A DNA stretch of 64,000 bases. Origin: an uncultured Ruegeria sp. Its GTDB lineage: Bacteria; Pseudomonadota; Alphaproteobacteria; Rhodobacterales; Rhodobacteraceae. Numbering within the stretch: position 1 is the first letter of the stretch; each line of letters starts with the position of its first letter. The position numbers were made by a program, and so were the translations under genes. The notes under the pieces are model-generated. The model saw only the letters and a program-made list of their open reading frames with translations. It had not been told where the DNA came from and searched no databases. Positions 8,332-18,412 of the stretch are shown here, piece after piece. The stretch lies in NCBI RefSeq assembly GCF_947497005.1, contig NZ_CANMFF010000002.1, positions 372,001-436,000 on the forward strand, read 5' to 3'.

Positions 8332-10380
8332 ATGCGTGTTCTTGCACGGGTCGAGGCCGCGCTGCTGCACCAGACAGGGTACCTGTTTCCGTGGACGCCA
8401 GTCATGGTGGCGACGGGAATTGGACTTTATTTTGGTGTCAGGGTTGAACCCGATCGGTCGGTCTACGCAGGCTTGATTTGCCTGTGTTTGACCCTGATCG
8501 CCTTGCGCCGCTGGCTGCCAGCGGGAGCGGGAACGTTAGCCATCGGGGGGGCGCTGATCGCTGCGGGCTTCATTCTGGCAGGCGTTCGCGCCCACATGGT
8601 GGCAGAGCCGGTTCTGTCGTGGCGATACTATGGCCCTATCGAGGGGAGGGTCGTCGCCATTGATCGGTCTGCCTCGGATGCGTTGCGGTTAACGCTTGAT
8701 CGGGTGCGCATAGGGGACGTACCTCAGGAGCGCAGGCCGCGACGCATCCGTCTTTCCATTCATGTTCAATCGGGGTTTATCGCTCCGGGGCAACGTATCA
8801 TGACCACCGGACACCTTTCACCACCGCAAGGTCCGGTAGAACCCGGAGGCTTCGACTTTCGCCGTCATGCCTGGTTTCAAAGACTGGGCGCAGTGGGATA
8901 TACCCGCGTTCCAGTCATGACCATTGCGCCAGCGTCAGAGGGCGCCGAAGGCGTTCGGATGACAACAATCCGCATGGCCATTTCGCGGCGCGTGAAAGAG
9001 CTGTTACCCGGCGAAATCGGTGGATTTGCGGCAGCTGTCACCACCGGAGATCGCAGTGGTATGGGGCAGGACACGCTGTCATCTCTGCGGGCCTCAAATC
9101 TGGCGCATCTGTTGGCAATTTCCGGTCTTCATATGGGGCTTCTGACTGGTTTCGTGTTCGTAGCTTGCCGCATGGGACTGACATTGTGCCCTCCTGTGGC
9201 GCTTCGGCTTCCTGTTCGAAAAGTGGCCGCTGTGTTCGCCCTATGTGCAGCAACCATCTACTTGATGCTCTCCGGGGGCAATGTCGCGACTGAACGCGCC
9301 TTTGTCATGGTCAGTGTCATGCTGGGTGCTGTGTTAATCGACCGCAGGGCTATTTCGTTGCGCGCAGTTGCTGTTGCCGCGTTGATCGTGTTGGTTCTTC
9401 GTCCAGAGTCGCTTTTGAGTCCCGGATTTCAAATGTCATTCGCTGCAACCACTGCGTTGGTCGCAGTCTTTGGCACGTTGCGAGAGCTGGGTCCATTGCC
9501 TGGCCCGAAATGGACTAAACCAGTCGTTGGCGTGGTGATGTCATCGGCGATTGCCGGTCTTGCAACTGCACCGATAGGCGCTGCACATTTTAACACGATG
9601 TCTCACTACGGGCTGTTGGCAAACCTGTTATCCGTGCCCGTCATGGGGCTTTTCGTTGTGCCATCAGCCGTGATTGCGGCGCTATTGGCCCCATTCGGGT
9701 TAGAAACAATTCCATTGACTGTAATGGGGTGGGCGTTGAACTGGATCCTGACGGTTTCCAATTGGGTGTCACATCTGGACGGTGCACAGAGTTTTGTGGT
9801 CAGCCCGCCTTGGTACGTCTTGCCCTTTGTCGCATTTGGTGGCTTGTGGATGGCCTTGTGGCAAGGGCGCAGGCGCTGGATCGGCGCTGGACCCGTTATT
9901 CTGGCGTTTCTGCTGTGGAACTCTGGGTATAGGCCGGATGTCTTGATCGCTGAGAGTGGCGGCCTGGTGGGCGTGATGACCGAACAGGGGCGGGCCCTCA
10001 GCAAAAGCAAGGGCAGCGGGTTTGTCGCCGGTGTCTGGCTGGAGAATGACGGGGACGGTGTCGACCAGATCGAGGCCGCACTCAGGTGGCCGGACAGCGA
10101 CATCGTTCAGCGCTATCTTCTGAAGGACAATGAGATCATCCATATTACTGGAAAGAAAGCTGCGCGTGCATTTGATGAATGTCGGGACAACCAGATCATT
10201 ATCTCGGCTGTTGCGCTGACCCTGAAAGGTTCGTGCGGGGTATTTGACCCGGATCGGCTTTACGAAACCGGAAGCCTATCAGTTTTGGATGGAAAACTGA
10301 CGTCTAGCGCGGACCTGGCAGGTCATCGGCTTTGGTCCCCGAAACCTGCCGGGGACCGCCGTTCATCGCAGAATCAATAA
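8332..10380 (+). CDS. comEC: ComEC/Rec2 family DNA-uptake channel protein
   Basis: A 682-residue polytopic inner-membrane protein. It has an N-terminal pair of membrane segments with a periplasmic OB-like (DUF4131) region (residues about 25-200), then the competence domain with the conserved [11 protein letters not shown] motif and many hydrophobic helices (about 220-520). In the family this forms the channel that carries single-stranded DNA into the cytoplasm during transformation. The C-terminal 150 residues do not show the HxHxDH motif of the metallo-beta-lactamase domain found in full ComEC proteins, so this is the reduced form. The ATG at 8332 was chosen from its leader GACGGGGGC site. 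Its end overlaps the lexA end by seven bases, tail to tail. Confidence 0.85.
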   Translation: MRVLARVEAALLHQTGYLFPWTPVMVATGIGLYFGVRVEPDRSVYAGLICLCLTLIALRRWLPAGAGTLAIGGALIAAGFILAGVRAHMVAEPVLSWRYYGPIEGRVVAIDRSASDALRLTLDRVRIGDVPQERRPRRIRLSIHVQSGFIAPGQRIMTTGHLSPPQGPVEPGGFDFRRHAWFQRLGAVGYTRVPVMTIAPASEGAEGVRMTTIRMAISRRVKELLPGEIGGFAAAVTTGDRSGMGQDTLSSLRASNLAHLLAISGLHMGLLTGFVFVACRMGLTLCPPVALRLPVRKVAAVFALCAATIYLMLSGGNVATERAFVMVSVMLGAVLIDRRAISLRAVAVAALIVLVLRPESLLSPGFQMSFAATTALVAVFGTLRELGPLPGPKWTKPVVGVVMSSAIAGLATAPIGAAHFNTMSHYGLLANLLSVPVMGLFVVPSAVIAALLAPFGLETIPLTVMGWALNWILTVSNWVSHLDGAQSFVVSPPWYVLPFVAFGGLWMALWQGRRRWIGAGPVILAFLLWNSGYRPDVLIAESGGLVGVMTEQGRALSKSKGSGFVAGVWLENDGDGVDQIEAALRWPDSDIVQRYLLKDNEIIHITGKKAARAFDECRDNQIIISAVALTLKGSCGVFDPDRLYETGSLSVLDGKLTSSADLAGHRLWSPKPAGDRRSSQNQ

Positions 10381-11072
10381 GTCCGGATCAATCCGACAAG
10401 GCGGCCCTGAACCTTGACTTTTTCCTCGGGCAGGACGCGAGTTTCATAGGCCGGGTTCGCGGCTTCCAGCGCAATTGCATTGCCGCGACGGAAATATCGT
10501 TTCAACGTGGCTTCCTGATCCTCGACCAACGCAACAACGATATCACCGCTATCTGCAGTCGAGGTTTCACGGATGACGACTACATCACCGTCATTGATAC
10601 CGGCGTCGATCATCGAGTCACCGCGTACTTCCAAGGCATAGTGTTGCCCCTGTCCCGAAACCATGGGTCCGGGGACGGCAACGTGATGCGAAACGTGGCT
10701 GATCGCCTCAATCGGAACACCGGCTGCGATCCGTCCCATGACCGGAAGTTCAAGCGCATCCACCGATACAGGCTCCAGATTCGCCGGGCGGCGGCCTTCC
10801 GGCTTGTCGCCTTCGATCACGCGGGGCGTGAAACCAGCCGTTGGTTCACCGCCAAGACTTTCGGGCAGTTTCACAATCTCGATGGCGCGAGCGCGATGCG
10901 CAAGGCGGCGGATAAAGCCGCGTTCTTCCAGTGCCGTGATCAACCTATGGATGCCAGACTTGGATCGAAGATCCAAAGCGGCCTTCATTTCGTCGAAACT
11001 GGGCGGAACACCGTCCGCCTGCACGCGTTTGTGGATGAATTCCAGCAAATCCAATTGCTTCTTGGTCAGCAT
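10374..11072 (-). CDS. lexA: SOS repressor LexA
   Basis: A 232-residue LexA. Residues 1-65 are the winged helix DNA-binding domain ([30 protein letters not shown] recognition region). Self-cleavage should occur at Ala117-Gly118 (GRIAAGVP), and the catalytic pair is Ser153 (VRGDSMID) and Lys191 (ATLKRYF). It represses DNA damage genes and is cleaved with RecA help. The linker between domains is long, as in other alphaproteobacteria. A GTTC-N7-GTTC operator lies 34 bases upstream, so autoregulation is likely. It lies downstream of moeA in the same direction, but its own operator suggests independent transcription. Confidence 0.96.
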   Translation of the reverse strand: MLTKKQLDLLEFIHKRVQADGVPPSFDEMKAALDLRSKSGIHRLITALEERGFIRRLAHRARAIEIVKLPESLGGEPTAGFTPRVIEGDKPEGRRPANLEPVSVDALELPVMGRIAAGVPIEAISHVSHHVAVPGPMVSGQGQHYALEVRGDSMIDAGINDGDVVVIRETSTADSGDIVVALVEDQEATLKRYFRRGNAIALEAANPAYETRVLPEEKVKVQGRLVGLIRTY

Positions 11073-11105
11073 CGCTCACACCTCGTCGCTCATGCGTTTT
11101 CTTTT

Positions 11106-11120
11106 GTTCTACGCATGTTC
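11106..11120 (-). promoter_or_regulatory. LexA (SOS) operator
   Basis: The direct repeat GTTC-N7-GTTC, the established alphaproteobacterial LexA target, is present exactly (GTTCTACGCATGTTC on the plus strand) 34 bases before the lexA start codon. This position suits repression of the lexA promoter. Confidence 0.88.
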
Positions 11121-11150
11121 ACGTTTTGTGTCAATGAATTTGAGAACATC

Positions 11151-12323
11151 TCAAATGGGCAGGTACTGAACCGTTTCCCCAATTTCACGCGCGGGATCAT
11201 TTGGTGCACGGACCAAGAGCGCGTTGGCCTGCGCCAGAACGCTAAGGAGCGAGCTGTCCTGATCTGAGCAGGCCTCGATACCGGCATCAGTCAAAACCGC
11301 GCGCATGTAATGCTCGCGTGGACCGTTTTTTGGCAACGGAGCGCACAGTCGCGTAGTTCGGAAGGGCGGCAGCACGTGATCCAGCCCAAGCATCCGGCGC
11401 ACCATCGGAGCCAAAAACAGATAGCCGCAAACCATTGCGCTGACAGGGTTGCCCGGAAGGCCCACCATTGCCGTGTCGCCTATACGCCCGGCCATCAGCG
11501 GTTTTCCGGGGCGCATTCGGATCTTGTAGAAAGACCGCTCCATTCCCAGACCCTGCGAAACATCCGATACGAGGTCGTAATCCCCAACAGACGCGCCGCC
11601 GATTGTCACAACAAGATCGACACCCTGCGCCAAACCAAAGGCGGTTTCGAGCGACGAAACAGTGTCTCGTGCGATCGGAAGCATGCGAACCGAAGCTCCA
11701 AGTCCTTCCAGTAATGCCTGCAAGCCGAATGTGTTTGAAGCAATGATCTGATCCTGGCCCGGCTGTTCTCCGGGCATGACGAGTTCATCGCCGGTCGAGA
11801 TCAGTGCGATCACCGGTTTGCGTGAAACCGGGACACGAGGAATATTCATCGCGGCCATCAGGGCAATATCCTCGGCGCGGATCAATCGCGGAGACGCTAT
11901 GGACGTCCCAGCTGTGAAATCAACGCCTGCCGGGCGGATGTTGTTTTTGGAACCGGGCGTGTCCGTGATTGTCAGAAGATCACCACGACGGGTTGTATCT
12001 TCTTGGATTACAACGAAATCTGCGCCCTCTGGCACGGGCGCTCCGGTAAAGATACGAACGGCCTGACCGGGTCCTGCCGTGCCTTCATAACGACGTCCAG
12101 CGGCAGATTCGCCCACCACTTTGAACATGGCATGCAGTTCGACTTCGTCGGAATTAACAGCATATCCATCCATCGAAGACGCTGCAAAGGGAGGCTGGTC
12201 CCGCGTTGCAGCGACATCCTGCGACAGAACACGTCCTGCGGACTGAGCCAGAGGAACCTCTTCCGTAGGTAAGGGCCCAACAAGATTGAACAGCAGGGCT
12301 CGCGCCTCTTCGACAGTAATCAT
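11151..12323 (-). CDS. moeA: Molybdopterin molybdenumtransferase MoeA
   Basis: A 390-residue MoeA. The N terminus [15 protein letters not shown], the internal SSMDGYAV segment and the molybdopterin-binding [11 protein letters not shown] motif with the downstream [10 protein letters not shown] and GLPGNPVSA segments are all typical. It inserts molybdate into adenylylated molybdopterin to finish the molybdenum cofactor, in the cytoplasm. Its start overlaps the end of moaC by four bases (ATGA), so the two are translationally coupled and form the distal part of the trpGDC-moaC-moeA run. Confidence 0.96.
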   Translation of the reverse strand: MITVEEARALLFNLVGPLPTEEVPLAQSAGRVLSQDVAATRDQPPFAASSMDGYAVNSDEVELHAMFKVVGESAAGRRYEGTAGPGQAVRIFTGAPVPEGADFVVIQEDTTRRGDLLTITDTPGSKNNIRPAGVDFTAGTSIASPRLIRAEDIALMAAMNIPRVPVSRKPVIALISTGDELVMPGEQPGQDQIIASNTFGLQALLEGLGASVRMLPIARDTVSSLETAFGLAQGVDLVVTIGGASVGDYDLVSDVSQGLGMERSFYKIRMRPGKPLMAGRIGDTAMVGLPGNPVSAMVCGYLFLAPMVRRMLGLDHVLPPFRTTRLCAPLPKNGPREHYMRAVLTDAGIEACSDQDSSLLSVLAQANALLVRAPNDPAREIGETVQYLPI

Positions 12324-12793
12324 GTCGCCTCGTAACGCCCTGATTTTCCGCCGTCTTTGAGAAGAACGCGAATGCCGCCAATCTCCATCGCCTTATCGAC
12401 AGCCTTGGTCATGTCGTAAACGGTCAAGGCAGCGGTTGAGACTGCGGTCAGGGCCTCCATCTCGACCCCGGTTTGGCCTGATGTCTTGACCGTGGCTTCG
12501 ATCTGAACACCCGGCAGAAGCGGGTCAAGCGTCAGTTCGACGGCAACCTTTGTGACCGGCAAAGGGTGACACAGCGGGATGAGGTCTGGCGTTTTTTTTG
12601 CCCCCATGATGCCTGCCAAACGGGCAATACCCAGAACATCACCCTTTTTGGCGCGACCTTCTGAAATGATTTCAAAGGTTTCCGTGGCCATCCTGATGTG
12701 TCCAGCGGCAACGGCGACGCGGTCGGTCACGTCCTTGTCCGAGACATCGACCATATGCGCCTGTCCCTGAGCATCGAAATGGGTCAGCGGCAT
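12320..12793 (-). CDS. moaC: Cyclic pyranopterin monophosphate synthase MoaC
   Basis: A 157-residue MoaC. The motifs LIPLCHPLP, the [18 protein letters not shown] segment and the end motif [12 protein letters not shown] are the family signatures. With MoaA it converts GTP-derived intermediate to cyclic pyranopterin monophosphate, the first step of molybdenum cofactor synthesis. The start at 12793 ([10 protein letters not shown]) was chosen over a longer frame that would run into trpC. It overlaps the trpC stop by one base and the moeA start by four, so it is embedded in the trp run. The moaC next to trpC arrangement is common in Rhodobacterales. Confidence 0.95.
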   Translation of the reverse strand: MPLTHFDAQGQAHMVDVSDKDVTDRVAVAAGHIRMATETFEIISEGRAKKGDVLGIARLAGIMGAKKTPDLIPLCHPLPVTKVAVELTLDPLLPGVQIEATVKTSGQTGVEMEALTAVSTAALTVYDMTKAVDKAMEIGGIRVLLKDGGKSGRYEAT

Positions 12794-13605
12794 CACATTA
12801 CTCCGGGGATCAGCGGGTTGGACAGGATGTGACGCGTGGCCGCTTCGACATCGTCCTGACACATCAGGCTTTCACCGATCAAAAAGCAACGAGCCCCATA
12901 GCGCGCAATGTCCCTTAGATCGTCAGGCGTGCTCAGCCCGCTTTCGCACACGATGGTGCGGTCTGCAGGCACCAATTTGGACAGGCGGCGCGTCGTGTCG
13001 AGCGTGGTCTCGAATGTCTTGAGATTGCGGTTGTTGATACCGATCAACGGGCTTTTCAATTGCGCTGCGCGCTCAAGCTCCGCTTCGTCATGAACTTCGA
13101 TCAGAACATCCATGTCCCATTCGAAAGCGGTTTGTTCCAGTTCGGCAGCCTGATCGTCGCTTACTGATGCCATGATGATCAGAATGCAGTCCGCACCCAA
13201 GGCGCGTGCCTCAATCACCTGATAGGGGTCATACATGAAATCCTTGCGCAAAGCGGGCAGGGATGTCGCGTCGCGCGCCTGTGTCAGATATTCTTTCGCG
13301 CCCTGAAAGCTGGGGGTGTCGGTCAACACGGACAAACACGCTGCGCCTCCGTCCTCATAAGCTTTGGCAAGTACAGGCGGATCGAAGTCTGGCCGGATCA
13401 GCCCCTTGGACGGGCTAGCTTTTTTGACCTCGGCGATCAGGCCATACCCTTGCCGCGAGGTGTGTTGAAGCGCGTCCGCAAAGCCGCGTGTTTCCGTTGC
13501 AGACCGGGCTTCGCTTTCCAGTGTGGCCAGGGATTTCTGCGCCTTGTCTGCCGCGACCTCTTCCAGTTTATAGGATTTGATTTTGTCCAGAACGGTTTCG
13601 GTCAT
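12793..13605 (-). CDS. trpC: Indole-3-glycerol-phosphate synthase
   Basis: A 270-residue single-domain TrpC with the (beta/alpha)8 barrel. Signatures include [11 protein letters not shown] with the catalytic lysine region, the [11 protein letters not shown] motif, and [15 protein letters not shown], followed by [10 protein letters not shown]. It closes the indole ring in tryptophan synthesis, using CdRP. It is not fused to TrpF. It overlaps the trpD stop by four bases (ATGA), which couples their translation, and moaC follows directly. Confidence 0.96.
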   Translation of the reverse strand: MTETVLDKIKSYKLEEVAADKAQKSLATLESEARSATETRGFADALQHTSRQGYGLIAEVKKASPSKGLIRPDFDPPVLAKAYEDGGAACLSVLTDTPSFQGAKEYLTQARDATSLPALRKDFMYDPYQVIEARALGADCILIIMASVSDDQAAELEQTAFEWDMDVLIEVHDEAELERAAQLKSPLIGINNRNLKTFETTLDTTRRLSKLVPADRTIVCESGLSTPDDLRDIARYGARCFLIGESLMCQDDVEAATRHILSNPLIPGVM

Positions 13606-14617
13606 GCGGCTTCCTGTGTCTTGGCGGCCAAGGCCGTGATTTTGTTTTTGGCACTGCCGCTGTCGATGCTCTCAGCAGCCATGGCTGCACCTTCGCGCAG
13701 ATTGCTTGCGGCTTCGGCAACGACCAGTGCGGCAGCCGAATTCAACATCACGGCATCGCGATAGGCTGATGGGGCACCATCCAGTAAAGCACGAAACGCA
13801 ATGGCGTTTTCTTCTGGCGTACCACCGATGATGTCCTCGAACGGATGCACGGGCAGACCTGCGTCTTCCGGGTGCAGCTCGACCTCTTTCACCAAGTCGT
13901 CTTCCAGGGCGGCGACCCAACTTATGCCTGTGATCGTCAGTTCATCCGTCCCGTCCGAGCCGTGCACCAGCCAGGCGCGGTCTGAGCCCAGCAGACCAAG
14001 CGTTTCGGCCATCGGGCGGATCAGGTCGCGACTGAAGGCGCCGGTCAATTGCCGTTTGACTCCAGCGGGGTTGGTCAAAGGGCCAAGAATGTTGAAGATC
14101 GTGCGCGTGCCCAGCTCCTGTCGCGACGGCATCACATGCGCGATGGCGGGGTGATGCATCGGGGCCATCATGAAGCCAATACCGACGTCTTTCAAAGCAT
14201 TTTCAACAACTTGTGGACCAACCATGACGTTGATGCCCATCTGCCCCAAAGCATCTGCGGCGCCGGATTTGGAACTCAGGTTGCGATTGCCGTGTTTGGC
14301 AACCGTCACGCCGGCACCAGCCACGACAAAGGCAGTCGCGGTCGAGATATTCAAGGTACCTTTGCCATCTCCGCCCGTGCCCACAATATCCATCGCGCCT
14401 TCAGGTGCGTTTACGGCGTTGCATTTCGAGCGCATCACAGCCGCTGCTGCGGCGAATTCATCGACCGTCTCGCCACGGGTCCGCATGGCCATGAGCAATC
14501 CGCCGATCTGGCTGGGCGTCGCTTCGCCGTCGAACAGGATTCCAAATGCCCGTTCGGCTTCATCACGAGTCAATGGGCGATCGGCAGCGGCTCCGATCAG
14601 CGGTTTAAGCGCGTCGC

Positions 14618-14621
<4 letters not shown>
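13602..14621 (-). CDS. trpD: Anthranilate phosphoribosyltransferase
   Basis: A 339-residue TrpD. The PRPP-binding glycine motif [15 protein letters not shown] and the [19 protein letters not shown] segment are clear, as is the [15 protein letters not shown] motif. It transfers phosphoribose from PRPP to anthranilate, the second step of tryptophan synthesis. It overlaps trpG by four bases and trpC by four, so trpG-trpD-trpC form one translationally coupled cluster. Confidence 0.96.
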
Positions 14622-15199
<578 letters not shown>

Positions 15200-15398
15200 A
15201 TGGGCACTTATCTTCGCTTGGGCATTTCAGGCTGGCGATGCAGCCCCGGGCCACGGTATAATGTCCGCACATACATGCTCAGGCTTGAGCGGCAGCGTCA
15301 AGAGGACATACCGTTTCTGACGCGTCCAATTGGCCGAGCGTCACATCAGATGGCGCAGAGCTGGACGAGGCAGAGAAAAGTGGCGAAAGGCAGGAAAT

Positions 15399-16832
15399 AT
15401 GGGCGGATTTTTCGGGGGAATGGTCGCTGGGGCGATCGTTGTTTTGATCTTGGGCACGGTCGTGTCGCTCAAGACGCCGATGGTCAATACACCAGTTGTC
15501 TCAACCGAAGCACCGGCACCGTCGATTTCTGAAACGCCAGAGGCTCCGGTTGAGGTGGCCGAGGCCGGTTCTGATGCTGATCTGGTGGAATTGGCCCCGC
15601 GTGCGCCGGAAGCCGCCGATGACGCCAGCGAGAATCTGGCCGATCTGTCGGGGCTCGAATCGTCGTCCGATTCTCAGCCTGTTGTCGGCGAGGCGTCTGA
15701 AGCTTTGGACCAGCCTGCGTCAGCGGTCGCAAATGAAGTGTCCGTTGTGACCGAAGCACCGGCTGCCCCGCCAGAACCGAGCCAGGCGCCAGCGGTTCAG
15801 CATGATGACGTGCTGCCGGCTGTAAATGACGAAACTCCGGCTCCACCAGCAGAGCCTGAGAACACAGAGGTCGCCATCCTCCTGCCTGATCCGGAGCCTT
15901 TGCCACAGGCCGAGCCTGAACAGGTTCCGCAGACGGCAGGTTCCGAAGAAGAGAACCCCTTTGAAAACAGCCCGATTGCGGTCGAAGGGGATGAAGACAC
16001 CCTGCCACGCGAACTGCCGCGCATCGCTGCACTGCCCCAGATCGGAGGCGAGCAGAAAGCAGGTGGCAGCTCGGTTATCGGAAAACGGGTCGTGCCACTG
16101 ACGGAACGTGACGAAGAGCCCGTCGTGGAACAAGCGTCCACAGAACAGCCGAAGTCGGGTAATCCGATCGAGCGTTTTGCAGCCAAGTTTGACAACCCCG
16201 AGGCCAAGCCTTTGATGTCGATCATTCTGATCGATGACGAGGGCGCATTCGGGTCCGAGGCGCTGCAGGACTTTCCGTATCCGATCAGCTTTGCCGTGAA
16301 CCCGTCTGATCCTGACGCGGCGGAAAAGATGGCCCGGCATCGCGAGGCAGGTTTTGAGGTTCTGGCCCTGGCGGATCTGCCCGAAGCCGCAAGCGCACAG
16401 GATGCCGAAGTTTCGCTGTCGGTATGGCTGGATACCCTGCCCGAGACGGTGGGTATTCTGGAAGGTGTAAACAGTGGAATTCAGGGCAACCGTAGACTGG
16501 CTGATCAGGTCGCTGCGATTGCTGCGGGAACAGGTCGGGGGCTGATCACGCAAGACAATGGGCTGAACACGGTCCAGAAACTGGCGGCTCGCAACGGTAT
16601 TCCGTCCAGTGTCGTTTTCCGTGATATTGACGGCGCACGGCAGGACCCGAAAATCATGCGTCGGTTCCTGGATCAGGCGGCGTTTCGTGCGGGTCAGGAA
16701 GGAACTGTGGTTATGCTGGGGCGCGTACGTCCCGAGACGATTTCAGCCCTGTTGCTGTGGGGGCTCGAAGATCGAGGCAACCGCGTGGCGATGGCTCCGA
16801 TTTCAGCAGTCATGATGAAGCAGGTGCGGTGA
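15399..16832 (+). CDS. Divergent polysaccharide deacetylase family protein
   Basis: A 477-residue envelope protein. The N terminus MGGFFGGMVAGAIVVLIL is a single membrane anchor or uncleaved signal. Residues about 30-230 are a low-complexity linker rich in Ala, Pro, Glu and Val. The C-terminal 210 residues match the YibQ/COG2861 divergent polysaccharide deacetylase domain (LMSIILIDDEGAFGSEA, SFAVNPSDPDAAEKM, GNRRLADQVAAIA). In the family a role in peptidoglycan or envelope sugar modification is supposed but not proven. The ATG at 15399 is preceded by GGCAGGAAAT. A TATAAT hexamer at 15257-15262 may belong to its promoter. It stands on the strand opposite the trp genes and splits trpE from trpGDC. 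Confidence 0.8.
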   Translation: MGGFFGGMVAGAIVVLILGTVVSLKTPMVNTPVVSTEAPAPSISETPEAPVEVAEAGSDADLVELAPRAPEAADDASENLADLSGLESSSDSQPVVGEASEALDQPASAVANEVSVVTEAPAAPPEPSQAPAVQHDDVLPAVNDETPAPPAEPENTEVAILLPDPEPLPQAEPEQVPQTAGSEEENPFENSPIAVEGDEDTLPRELPRIAALPQIGGEQKAGGSSVIGKRVVPLTERDEEPVVEQASTEQPKSGNPIERFAAKFDNPEAKPLMSIILIDDEGAFGSEALQDFPYPISFAVNPSDPDAAEKMARHREAGFEVLALADLPEAASAQDAEVSLSVWLDTLPETVGILEGVNSGIQGNRRLADQVAAIAAGTGRGLITQDNGLNTVQKLAARNGIPSSVVFRDIDGARQDPKIMRRFLDQAAFRAGQEGTVVMLGRVRPETISALLLWGLEDRGNRVAMAPISAVMMKQVR

Positions 16833-16849
16833 CTTGCGCTGATAGGCAA

Positions 16850-16883
16850 TAAAAAAGGGCGGCGATCATTTGATCGGCCGCCC
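16850..16883 (-). terminator. Intrinsic terminator after trpE
   Basis: Arms 16857-16868 and 16871-16883 form a long GC-rich hairpin with one bulge. On the minus strand it is followed by a run of six T or more, so it ends trpE transcription; on the plus strand the tail is only TTGTCATT, so it might act weakly for the deacetylase gene as well. Confidence 0.85.
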
Positions 16884-16889
16884 TTGTCA

Positions 16890-18401
16890 TTACCCGTTTC
16901 CGTTTCCGGTGAACCGCGCGGCATCCGCCGCTGCGCGTCTTATGGCGTTGGATTTGTGGACCGTCTCCATGAACTCGGCCTCGGGATTGCTGTCGTACAC
17001 GACGCCACCACCGGCTTGGATATAAAGCTTCTGGTCCTTTACGATAGCTGTACGCAGCGCAATGCACATGTCCATGTCGCCACCGGCGCTGAAATAGCCC
17101 ACGCCGCCGCCGTAAACGCCGCGCTTTTCTGGCTCCAACTCGTCGATGATCTCCATCGCGCGCACTTTGGGTGCGCCCGAGACAGTGCCTGCAGGCATTC
17201 CGGCAAAGAAAGCATCCAGCGCGTCTTTGTCTTCGGCCAGTTCGCCGACCACGTTCGACACGATATGCATAACGTGGCTGTAGCGTTCGATGATGAACTC
17301 TTCGGTCGGACGCACAGTGCCGATCTTCGCGACGCGTCCGGTATCGTTGCGACCCAGATCCAACAACATCAGATGTTCGGCCAGCTCTTTCTTGTCGGCC
17401 AGCAGATCAAGTTCATTCGCCTTGTCTTCTTCGGGCGTCGCGCCTCGTGGACGGGTGCCGGCGATGGGGCGAATGGTGACTTCACTGCCAAACACACGCA
17501 CAAGAATTTCCGGGCTTGCGCCCACAACCTGAAAGCCGCCGAAATTGAAATAGAACATGAACGGCGATGGGTTGGTGCGTCGCAGCGAACGATAGAGTGC
17601 GAAGGGCGGCAGCGGAAAGTCCTGCGTCCAGCGCTGCGCTGGCACGACCTGAAATATGTCACCCGCGCGGATGTATTCCTTGGCCTTTTCAACCGCTTCC
17701 ATATAGCCGGATTTGGTGAAATTCGACATCGGTGGCGCAACCTCGCGCGCATCGCCCAGATCGCGTGTTTCGGCGGGCATGGCACGTTCCAGATCACGGA
17801 CTGCATCCATCACACGCTCGGCCGCCTGTGCATAAGCAGCCTTGGCCGATTGACCGTCGCTGGCCCAGGCAGGTGAAACCACGGTCACTTCGCCTTTGAC
17901 ACCGTCCAGAACCGCGATGACCGAGGGGCGCAACATGATTGCGTCAGGCAGGCCCAAAGGATCGGGGTTTACATCCGGCAAATACTCTACCAGCCGGACC
18001 ATGTCATAGCCCAGATACCCAAACAGCCCGGCTGCGGCCTGCGGCAGGTCATCAGGCAGTTCGATACGGCTTTCGGCAAGAAGGGCGCGCAGGTTGTCCA
18101 TCGGATTGCCGTCTTGTGGCGAGAACGCCTCGGCGTCGAAACGGGCCGAGCGGTTCAACTCGGATGTTTCTCCGCGGCATCGCCAGACCAGATCAGGTTT
18201 CATGCCGATGATCGAATAGCGACCGCGCACCTCTCCGCCGGTCACGGATTCCAGCATGAACGCGTCTTTCTGTGCGCCCGTCAGCTTGAGCATCAGTGAA
18301 ACAGGCGTGTCCAGATCGGCGGCCAGACGTGTGTAAACCACTTGATTTTCACCCGCTTCATAGGCGCGCGCGAAACAATCGAATTCGGGTGTCAGGGCCA
18401 T
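16890..18401 (-). CDS. trpE: Anthranilate synthase component I
   Basis: A 503-residue TrpE. The chorismate-binding domain contains the RNPSPFMFYF-type segment (here TNPSPFMFYFNFGG), RPIAGTRPRG, LGRNDTGRV, and MPAGTVSGAPKVRAMEII. With TrpG it converts chorismate and glutamine to anthranilate. The N-terminal feedback domain should carry a tryptophan site. It starts 11 bases after the ppiD stop and so is likely cotranscribed with it; no trp leader peptide or attenuator fits in that gap. The rest of the trp genes lie beyond a gene on the opposite strand. Confidence 0.96.
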   Translation of the reverse strand: MALTPEFDCFARAYEAGENQVVYTRLAADLDTPVSLMLKLTGAQKDAFMLESVTGGEVRGRYSIIGMKPDLVWRCRGETSELNRSARFDAEAFSPQDGNPMDNLRALLAESRIELPDDLPQAAAGLFGYLGYDMVRLVEYLPDVNPDPLGLPDAIMLRPSVIAVLDGVKGEVTVVSPAWASDGQSAKAAYAQAAERVMDAVRDLERAMPAETRDLGDAREVAPPMSNFTKSGYMEAVEKAKEYIRAGDIFQVVPAQRWTQDFPLPPFALYRSLRRTNPSPFMFYFNFGGFQVVGASPEILVRVFGSEVTIRPIAGTRPRGATPEEDKANELDLLADKKELAEHLMLLDLGRNDTGRVAKIGTVRPTEEFIIERYSHVMHIVSNVVGELAEDKDALDAFFAGMPAGTVSGAPKVRAMEIIDELEPEKRGVYGGGVGYFSAGGDMDMCIALRTAIVKDQKLYIQAGGGVVYDSNPEAEFMETVHKSNAIRRAAADAARFTGNGNG

Positions 18402-18412
18402 ATCGGTCTCGT

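Noticed and set aside
10332-11267. A 311-residue plus-strand frame over lexA
   Set aside because: Shadow of lexA; it starts inside the comEC end and has no ribosome site or family signature.
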